From Prionace glauca (taxonomy: Eukaryota; Chordata; Chondrichthyes; Carcharhiniformes; Carcharhinidae), in NCBI GenBank assembly GCA_037974335.1, contig CM075760.1, positions 31,905,942 to 31,969,941 on the forward strand: 64,000 nt of DNA, in the 5' to 3' direction. Shown here piece after piece: positions 56,815 to 64,000 of this stretch. Made by a program: the position numbers and the translations under genes. The notes beneath the pieces were generated by a model. The model saw nothing but the letters and a program-made list of their open reading frames with translations. It was not told the DNA's origin and ran no database searches. Position 1 is the stretch's first letter. Each line of letters begins with the position of its first letter.

Positions 56815-56985
56815 CTCTCTCTCTCTCTCTCACACACACATACACACACATAGACACATGCACACATGCCTATGCACACAAGCAGACATACATACATGCA
56901 CAGACACAAATGCACACACGCTCACAAAAACATAACAGACACACACACACACGTTCACACACACACACACACACAAACAGGGGTG
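56815..56985. repeat. CT and CA microsatellites
   Basis: TCTCTCTC turns into ACACAC with ACATGCAC variants, ending where the next LINE begins. Confidence 0.9.
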
Positions 56986-58700
56986 AGATCCTAATTGAAT
57001 ATTTCTCACCATTATTCACTGTTGACAAAGGCATGGTTGTTAGCGAACTTGGGGAAAGAAATAATAATGTCTTAGGGAGTGTAAATATAATAGAGAAAGA
57101 GGTGCTGGAACTCTTAAAATGCATTGAGATAAATGAATCCCCGAAAATTAATGAAGTATGTCCCAGGATATTGTGGGAGGCGAGGGAGAAATTTGCGGGT
57201 TCCCTAGTAGAGATACTTAAATCATCGTTAGACACAGGTGAGGTGCCTAAAGATTGGAGAGTGGCAAATGTTTGTTTAAAAAGGGCTGCAGGGAAAAGCC
57301 TGGAAACTACAGGCCAGTGAGTCTCACATCTGTGGTGGGTAAGTTGTTGAAATGTTTTTCAGAGGCAGGTTCTGCAGACATTTAGAGATGCAAGGACTGA
57401 TTAGGGACAGTCAGCATGGCTCTGTGAGTGGAAAATCATTTCTCAGAAATTTGATTGAATTTTTGAAGGGATAGCCAAGAAGGTTGATGAGGGCAATGCA
57501 GTTGATGTTGTCTACATGGAATTTAGCAAGGCGTTTGACAAGGTATTGCATAGTAGGCTGTTATATAAGGTTAAATCTCATGAGTTCCAGTGTGAGGAAG
57601 CCAAATGGATACAAGATTTGTTTGATGACAGACGTCAGACAGTTGTTGTAGAGAGTTGTTTTTCAAACTGGAGATCTGTGACCAGAGGTGTGCCTCAGGG
57701 ATCAGTGCTGGATCCACCGTTATTTGTCATCTATATTAATAATTTGGATGAGAATATAGGAGGCATGGTTAGTTAGTTTTCAGATGACGTCAAGATTTGT
57801 GGCATAGTGGGCAGTGAAGAAGGTTATTTCTGATTGCAGTGGGATTTTGATCAATTGGGCCAGTGGGCTGATAACTGGCAGATGGAGTTTAACTCAGATA
57901 AATGAAAGGTGAGGCATTTTGGTAGATTGAACGAGGGTAGGACTTACTCAGTTAATAGTATGGCTTTGGGAGGAGTTACAGAACGAAGAGATCTAGGGGC
58001 ATAAGTTCAGAGTTCCTTGAATTCACAGGTGGACAGAGTGGTGATGACGGCATTCGGCAAACTTACTTTCATTGGTCAGAACATTGAATACTGGAGTTGG
58101 GACGTCTTGTTGAAATTGCACAAGGCATTGACAAAGCAATATTGAATACTGCTCTGGCCACTCTATCATAGAAAATATATCATTAAACTATGAAGAGTGC
58201 AGAACAATGTTTTTTTTTAGGATGCTACTGGCACTTGATGCTTTGAGCAGTAAGGAGAGGTTGGATAGACTGGGACTTTTTTCTCTGGAGCGTAAAGGCT
58301 GAGGGGTGATCTCATAGACATATATAAAATAATGAGGGGTATAGATCAGCTAGATAGTCAATAGTTCTTTTTCCCCGAAAGGTAGGGGATTCAAAATCTA
58401 GAGGGCATGGGTTTAAGGTGTATGTGTGTGTGTGAGAGAGAGAGAGAGCGAGAGAGAGAGAGATACAAAAGTGTCCAGAAGGGCATTTTTTTTTCACCTA
58501 GAGGGTGGTGAGTGTCTGGAACAAACTGCCAGAGGTATTAGTAGAGACGAGTACAATTTTGTCTTTTGTACCATTACATGGGTACGATGGGTATAGAGGA
58601 ATATGGGCCAAATGCAGGCAATTGGGATTAGCTTCGGACTTAAAAAAAGGCGGGATGAACAATTTCGGCCAAAAGTCTGTTTCCATGGTGTAAACCTCTA
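56986..58700 (+). mobile_element. CR1-like LINE, polymerase part, in the J-C intron
   Basis: Same family as 2489-4911. Recognised pieces are LLKCIEINESPKINEVCPRI and KDWRVANVCLKR. These are followed by VYMEFSKAFDKVLHSRLLYK, VTRGVPQGSVLDPPLFVIYI (the PQGSVLGP box with D for G) and RVVSVWNKLPEVLVETS. The catalytic DD box reads as a degraded SDDV. There are several frame changes. Confidence 0.85.
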
Positions 58701-58704
58701 TGAT

Positions 58705-58834
58705 TCTATGACACACACACATGCACCTCGAGGCAGTCATACCCAGATACATGCAGAGAGACACACACTGACACATTGGGAGACACACATACACAGAACC
58801 ACACACAAACACATACAGTCTGGATTTGGGGACC
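58705..58834. repeat. CA-rich tract
   Basis: ACACACACATGCAC and related repeats after the LINE end; no frame is meaningful. Confidence 0.85.
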
Positions 58835-59176
58835 AAATAAAATATTCCCAATCTTGGTGCTGACACGCACTTAATGAGGAGGCGGATACATGAATGACTT
58901 GAAGGGATTTGGGACAGGCTGAGTCAATGGGCAAAACATGGCAGATGGAATAAAATCTGAATATGTGGGAAGTTATCCTCTCTGGCAGAAAAAAATACAT
59001 CAGAAAGGCCGATTAGTTCCAAAGTGGTGTGAGATTGGACAGAGCTGTTCCCATAGAGAAGGGGGTGTCCTTGTTCATGGGACAATAAAAGCTAACATGG
59101 AGGCACAGCAAGAAAATGGAAAACGAATGTTACATATTTGTCTAACAAAATAGGAATATGAGTGTACACGTGTGTA

Positions 59177-59210
<34 letters not shown>

Positions 59211-59350
59211 ATGAACTGTTTGAATGTTGGAGCACTATTTGCGGGCCAGATTGCCTACTCCTGCCCTTATGTTCCTTTGAGAATGAAGTACATTTGCATG
59301 GCCCTAGACAGTCACACAGACAAGCAGACACATACAGGCGTATGTGTCTG
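58835..59350 (+). mobile_element. LINE relic plus TG microsatellite, first copy of a duplicated block
   Basis: Pieces of a LINE polymerase are visible (GGCTGAGTCAATGGGCAAAA, CATGGCAGATGGAATAAAAT, AAGCTAACATGGAGGCACAG). A TG tract (59165-59215) and GGGCCAGATTGCCTACTCCT, CCCTTATGTTCC follow. The block is repeated at 59430-59860. Confidence 0.65.
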
Positions 59351-59429
59351 CTTGTACACATGCGTGTACACACACAAAAACAGACACGCACACAGATTTA
59401 GAGACACACGGAGACACACAGACTGAGGT

Positions 59430-59924
59430 ATTGAGAAACGTACATGCCCAAAAACAAGCACAGAGGCTGAAACATACTCAGAAACTTGAAGTGGAGACCA
59501 AATTTAACTATTCACACCATGCTGATGGCACAGGCATTACGGAGATGAGGACGCAATGGCGTTTCAAGGAGATTTGGACCGGCTGAGTGAATGCACACAG
59601 ACATGGCAGATGGGATAAAAAGTGACTAAGTATTAAGTTATCAACTATGGTCGGAAACAAAACAAAAAACAGAAGTATAAAGTATTTCCTAAATGGTGTG
59701 AGGTTGAAAGGAAAGCACTTCCACAGAGACCTGGTCACTAAAAATTTGCATGCAGGCACAGCAAACAATGAGGAAAGCAAATACTATGTTTATTTGCCAC
59801 AAAATATGAACGTGAGTGTGCACATTAGTTTGTATGCATTTGTGTGAGTGTCTGTATGTGTGTTTTTTTTTGTGGGTTGGTGCGTGTGAGTGCACCAAGA
59901 TCAGTTTGCATGTTTGATCAGTAC
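59430..59924 (+). mobile_element. LINE relic, second copy of the duplicated block
   Basis: It matches the previous block in order: GACCGGCTGAGTGAATGCAC, CATGGCAGATGGGATAAAAA, AATGGTGTGAGGTTGAAAGG, GCATGCAGGCACAGCAAACA, then a TG tract. Confidence 0.6.
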
Positions 59925-60725
59925 CATAGAACATAGAACAGTACAGCACGATGCAGGCCCTTCGGCTCTCAATGTTGTGCCTAGCTAAGTCTAAACCCAA
60001 GATCACGTTATCCCTGTCCCTATCATTCTAGTACAAAGAACAAAGAACAAAAGCGGCCCGGGAAACAGGCCCTTCAGTCCAACGAGCCCACGCCGCCATC
60101 TCAACACCACCAGTCCCCCTCTCCACTCACGACCCATGTCTAATGTGTTATGGCCATCCAGATCGAGGGAAACAGATTTAGGGACAATTTATTCCTGCCA
60201 ATGAGTCTAACAGCACATCTTTGGGGTGTAGGAGGAAACCGGAGCACCCGGAGAAAACCCACGCAAGCACGGGGAGACTGCGCAAACTTCCACAGTCACC
60301 GGCCCAAATCCATGTGTCTGCACAGCAATCAGTGATAGTCACTGAGCTGTCGTCTTGCCCAGTATCTGGTCCAGTTTAGGCAGACACTAACGACATGAAG
60401 CACTAGGCCAATCTCGATAACCAAGAGCAGCCCCAGTACGACCCATCGCGTGTATGCCCCTCATTGGACACGAGGTGGACTGACTTAAAACCTGTGAATG
60501 AAAAGAGGAAAAAAATCATACCATAGCCATTTACATTACCAGGGACGCCCCAAAGCTAATGACCCTTATTTAAAACAATCTTCCATATCCACCCATCTCC
60601 AACCCAGTCATGTGCCTGTCTAAGTTACTTGCTCCATGTGACTATCCAATAACCGCCTGAAAGTTCCTAAAGTGTCCGACTCCACTATCACAGCAGACAG
60701 TGTATTCCATGGGCCAAATGACCTA
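59925..60725 (-). mobile_element. CR1-type LINE 3' end, split by a SINE
   Basis: It begins CATAGAACATAGAACAGTAC and CAGGCCCTTCGGCTCTCAAT. After the SINE it continues with antisense coding such as CCTGAAAGTTCCTAAAGTGT and CGACTCCACTATCACAGCAG. The section 60361-60590 between them is weakly matched. Confidence 0.75.
60031..60360 (-). mobile_element. tRNA-headed SINE with CR1-like tail, minus strand
   Basis: It begins with ACAAAGAACAAAGAACAAAA and GGGAAACAGGCCCTTCAGTC, the reverse of the CR1-like tail also seen at 36001-36308. It continues GGAGGAAACCGGAGCACCCG and GAGAAAACCCACGCAAGCAC. Confidence 0.85.
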
Positions 60726-61789
60726 TATCTGCTCCCATGTTACTTCGAGACTTGAATACATGTATACGCCGCTGATACTCACACAGACAGGTATGGACAT
60801 AGAGGCGTGCAGGCATTCGAACACACTCACGCATAAACACACACACACACTCAGATATAAACACAAACACACACACGTACAGAATGATATGCAGATTACT
60901 TACATTTATTAAGACAATGTGATAGAATGTGATAGAATGCTGAATATGCTAGTTTGAAACTGAGACCAAAAAAGAGCAACAATGTAAGCAGCATCACTGG
61001 AAGCATCAATTTTCAAAGAAATATTAGTATTTTGTGAATGGATAAAACTAGTGGATGTTTTCAGTGCAGGGAAATGCAACTTAACACACCATAAATTTGA
61101 AAATCAAAGAACTATGTTGTTTATAAATGTCCATATGCTAAGAGTAAGGAACAATCAATGAATGTCTTTATTCAATTTCTTTGGATAGGGAAAGGAGACA
61201 AAATGCACAAACACTGAGCCACCGCAAAATATATTCGGTGCTTAATATTCATGTTTTAACGTGAAGATCTGAGATCATGATTGAAATAAAGGAGAGTTCA
61301 TAATCAGAACTGGCAACATTTCTGTTCTGTTTCTCATAAAATTAAAACTCAGCATTTAAAAAATCCTCAAACAGAGCAGAAGGAGAAAGAATGTTACTCT
61401 GTATACTCTATGCAGGGTGATAGTACTCGATTAATAGTGTAGATGATAGTTCACTCTAAAATGCAGGAATTTATTTAAGGAGTGACTTAATCATTCCCAA
61501 ACGGAGAGGGTTGATAAACAGGAACATTGGCTGTTGGTTGGGGAGTCCACGGTTTCAGCAAATGGGATTTTAGACGATGTTTAATGTTTAAGACTTTCAG
61601 GAGAGAAATCAGGAAATATTTTGCCATTTAATGCCTCACTTTCCTCCATTAAGACATTTCCTAAATCCAGCCTTTTTTGATGAAATCTAATACTAAGTGC
61701 AGTTTTGGTCTCCTTATCGAATAAAACATGCACTTGCAATATAAAGTGTGTAGGTAAAGTACTGATTCTTGACTGACACCAGACTGATT
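60726..61789. other. J-C intron sequence without a recognised element
   Basis: A short CA tract lies at 60835-60890. I looked on the minus strand for J segments (FGxGT codons followed by a donor) and found none in this stretch. Confidence 0.45.
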
Positions 61790-62255
61790 CTTGGAATGGC
61801 GTGACTGTCCTTTTAGGAAAGACTGGGATGACTGCATCTACATTCACTGGAGTTTGGAACATGCGAGGCGATGTCATTGAAACATATAGAATTCTAGCAG
61901 AGATGAGCAGACTGGATGCAGGGATGTTGTTTCCTTTGGCGGGGTGGGGTCTAGAAAAAGGGATCAAAGTTTCAGTGTGCAGGGTTTGACATTTAAATCT
62001 GAGATGAGGAAAAATGTCCTCACTCAGAGGCTCGTGAAATTGTAGCTCTCTACTACAGAAGTTTGTGGTTGCCAAACCAGTGAATATATTTTAAATGGAC
62101 ATATATTACTGTACTCTAAAGGTGCCAAGAATTATGGGGAGAGGGTTGGTATGGTGCCGAGTTTTAGGGTCAGCCGCTGTCGTGTCCAATGGCAGAGGTC
62201 GAAGGATCGAATGGCCTCGTCCTGCTCCTATTTTCTATCTTTCTCTGTAAGATAG
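61790..62255 (+). mobile_element. LINE 3'-end relic
   Basis: GGAACATGCGAGGCGATGTC, GTCCTCACTCAGAGGCTCGT and the end GATCGAATGGCCTCGTCCTG and CTCCTATTTTCTATC belong to a CR1-like C terminus and 3' end. Confidence 0.7.
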
Positions 62256-62705
62256 GTGAAGAAAGGTGCTGGGTGGTGGCACTGAATATTAATTCTTTCA
62301 TAGAGCCCACAAGACAAAAAATAGTCACAGTGACATCTGGTTCTGTTGCAGAGTTAGCAGCACAGAGACACAGGCTAATTCCTGAAGAAATTAGCTCAAG
62401 TCCCTCCCCAGCACGTGGAGTAATTTCAAATAAATTGATCGAAGCAAGAGCGATGGGATTAATGGTCTCTTCCATCGTTGTAGGAGTCTAATAATTTGTT
62501 GTTTGTAAACTCTATTACAGAGTTGTCAGAAGACAATTTAATTTTTCACTCCCCCCCCGCCCACTCACCCCCCGCCTCGCCTCCTGTCCTTCCCAATCAA
62601 CTCAACAGCTGCTATTACAGGATACAGATTCTTTACAGGTGTGTTAAAATCGGACATTACTTTCTTAAACGATAACCAGACGCAAAACGCAGAGAACAGG
62701 TTAAC
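62256..62705. other. Non-coding, just downstream of the J segment
   Basis: C-rich at 62550-62590. Opposing open frames of about 100 codons exist on both strands with no family features. Confidence 0.4.
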
Positions 62706-62709
62706 TTAC

Positions 62710-62769
62710 TGGGTTCTACAGTGTGTTTGGTTCCACTGCCAAAAGTAAGCTTTCTGGTTGCATAGATTG
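62710..62769 (-). CDS. T-cell receptor joining segment, nearer the constant region
   Basis: Minus strand, 60 bases, encoding (I)YATRKLTFGSGTKHTVEP with the J hallmark F-G-x-G-T and ending CCC A|GTAAGT, a donor in phase 1 that fits constant exon 1. A 12-spacer recombination signal lies directly upstream. The heptamer is imperfect, so it may be used less often than the J at 63558. TVEP is common in delta J segments, KLTFGSGT in alpha. Confidence 0.88.
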
Positions 62770-62797
62770 CAAAGTAATACCAGATGGTACAAACTCG
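62770..62797 (-). promoter_or_regulatory. 12-spacer recombination signal of the 62710 J segment
   Basis: On the minus strand: nonamer CGAGTTTGT (consensus GGTTTTTGT, 6 of 9), a 12-base spacer, and heptamer TACTTTG (consensus CACTGTG, 5 of 7). The last three bases next to the coding end are TTG rather than GTG, which predicts weak cutting by the RAG recombinase. Confidence 0.7.
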
Positions 62798-62924
62798 ACA
62801 TACCCACATGAACAGCAATGTAAGGATTGTTTCTCGTGCTAAGGTTTTTGAGATTTGATTTGCTTCCACGGTTGGTTCATTATTACGTCCTGAAACAAAT
62901 GTAAAACAATATCCCAGGAATGAT

Positions 62925-63200
62925 GTTCTTGCTGAAGAGGGAGTGGAGGGAAGGTCACCGGACAGATTCTGGAGTGGCAAGACTGAAATATGAGGGGAGA
63001 TTTAGTTGGTTAGGATTTTATTGTTTGGGGTTCGGAAGAAGGAAGGCAGGAGGAGAAGATCTCACTAAAACCCATAATGCAGGATTAGACAGGGTAGATG
63101 CAGGATGGCGGCAGGGTCCAGCACCGGGATTCATAGTCAAAGAATATGGGACTGATATGAGGAGAGTTTAATTTTCACCAAGAGAATGAAAATCTTGTGT
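62925..63200 (+). mobile_element. LINE relic between the two J segments
   Basis: GATTCTGGAGTGGCAAGACT, GAGGGGAGATTTAGTTGGTT, GCAGGATTAGACAGGGTAGA and TTCACCAAGAGAATGAAAAT are worn C-terminal LINE pieces. The plus frame gives RLKYEGRFSWLGFYCLGFGR. Confidence 0.6.
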
Positions 63201-63557
63201 AATTCACAATTACAACAGTTTAAACAGAACAATGATGCTTATCTGTCTCCCCTCTCTCATTTAAATCAACTTTCTGACTGGAATCTTCCTGTCCCCTTCA
63301 CAGGACACAAATCTGGTTCTCAGTTCAATACCTAATTACTGAGGCTTGCAGTCCCAACTCCTTTCCAATGTACCTCTAATGCCTGGGTAAGCTGAGCTAG
63401 ATCTAAACTGACTCAAAACTTAACAATCTCCTCGCCTGCTTGCCACATATTATAGTGGCACTCTGCCCAACTTGATTAGACTACTTACAACAGAAAACTA
63501 GATCACAGAGGAGATGTGGAGTGAAAGAATAAAAAAGCACATTGACTTCACACTCAC
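63201..63557. other. Between the J segments; one J-like relic considered
   Basis: The minus strand at about 63490-63436 reads KLGRVPL after a nonamer-like GTTTTCTGT, but has no heptamer and no donor. Otherwise unremarkable. Confidence 0.35.
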
Positions 63558-63607
63558 TTGGTATAACTGTCACCTGGGTGCCGCTGCCAAACGTTAGCTT
63601 TTCATAG
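63558..63607 (-). CDS. T-cell receptor joining segment, farther from the constant region
   Basis: Minus strand, 50 bases, encoding YEKLTFGSGTQVTVIP and ending CCA A|GTGAGTG, phase 1. The F-G-S-G-T core and the hydrophobic V-T-V-I-P end are typical of alpha/delta J segments. The upstream recombination signal is close to consensus. After splicing, the leftover A joins AG of the constant exon to give Lys. Confidence 0.93.
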
Positions 63608-63635
63608 CACAGTAACAATTGTTCAGACAGAAACC
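63608..63635 (-). promoter_or_regulatory. 12-spacer recombination signal of the 63558 J segment
   Basis: On the minus strand: nonamer GGTTTCTGT (8 of 9), spacer CTGAACAATTGT (12 bases), heptamer TACTGTG (6 of 7). The order nonamer-12-heptamer-coding is that of alpha and delta J segments, to pair with a 23-spacer signal on a V or D segment. Confidence 0.92.
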
Positions 63636-64000
63636 TTCTATTGAGAAAGCTGTTTTAGATTTCAGACAATTCACGGCAAAGACAAATTTGGGACAGTCAC
63701 TGATTAGCTGCAGATAACAGATATTTCATACCTTATCCCTCCCCAACATCACAGGCTAAGTGGGCCGAATGGCCTTCTTGGATGCTCTAGGATTTTACCA
63801 ACGTGAAGAATTTCTGAGCCGAGGTCGTCATTGGTCAAATACAACAATCCACGTCCTCCCGCTGCAACAAATATACTTTGCCTCTGAACTGTTGTTAGGT
63901 AACAAGGGAAGGCCATTCAGCCCTTTGCTCCTGCTCTGCCAACCTCTCAATTGGCTTTACAGAAATTTGCAACATGGCCTTGCCCGTGACGTCTCAACAT
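63636..64000. other. Window edge; short LINE-end pieces
   Basis: GTGGGCCGAATGGCCTTCTT (63760) and GGAAGGCCATTCAGCCCTTT (63910, inverted) are CR1-like 3'-end fragments. No further J or V segment is seen before the edge. Confidence 0.5.

Noticed and set aside
60520-60560. Minus-strand SFGASLVM, resembling a J core
   Set aside because: No nonamer-12-heptamer signal upstream, no good donor in phase, and G-T of the FGxGT motif is missing.
63436-63490. Minus-strand KLGRVPL after a nonamer-like GTTTTCTGT
   Set aside because: A possible dead J, but the heptamer and donor are absent and the frame stops, so it is too weak to call.

Overview
The window looks like nuclear DNA of a cartilaginous fish, most likely a shark. 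It is packed with CR1-type LINE copies, tRNA-headed SINEs of the elasmobranch HE1 type, long minisatellites and CA/GA microsatellites. The few host genes have small exons and long, transposon-filled introns. This assignment is an inference from repeat types and protein sequences recalled from memory; no search was run.

The right-hand 12 kb is the best find. It holds the 3' end of a T-cell receptor alpha/delta-type locus on the minus strand, read right to left. There are two joining (J) segments with 12-spacer recombination signals (63.6 and 62.7 kb). They are followed by an Ig-fold constant exon (56.6-56.3 kb), a connecting-peptide exon with one cysteine (53.6 kb), a transmembrane exon with the Arg and Lys that dock CD3 (53.1 kb), and a probable 3'-UTR exon ending near an AATAAA (52.47-52.11 kb). 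All splice sites and phases fit (phase 1 throughout). I call it TRAC, with TRDC as a serious alternative.

The left and middle parts hold pieces of a GPR139-like class A receptor family. A TATA box and a first exon (28.4-28.6 kb) lie 10 kb upstream of a 331-codon receptor body (38.6-39.6 kb), but the expected splice acceptor reads AA instead of AG. Two more first exons (5.0 and 12.0 kb, minus strand) sit in a tandem segmental duplication, each preceded by a 42-bp minisatellite. A third copy of the flank, without the exon, follows the receptor body at 39.8 kb. Near 43.4 and 44.6 kb are tRNA-Val(TAC)-like and tRNA-Gln(TTG)-like genes with worn B boxes.

The rest is mostly repeats. A 9-kb minisatellite (16.4-25.4 kb) of about 20-bp units built on CTCCTAATTGACAGGGG contains a SINE and is bounded on the right by a 5'-truncated LINE. 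LINE fragments of several families occur on both strands, often nested. A palindromic SINE-like element carries a perfect 14-bp target duplication. Repeat boundaries are good to roughly 20-50 bases; exon, J, signal and tRNA coordinates were read base by base.
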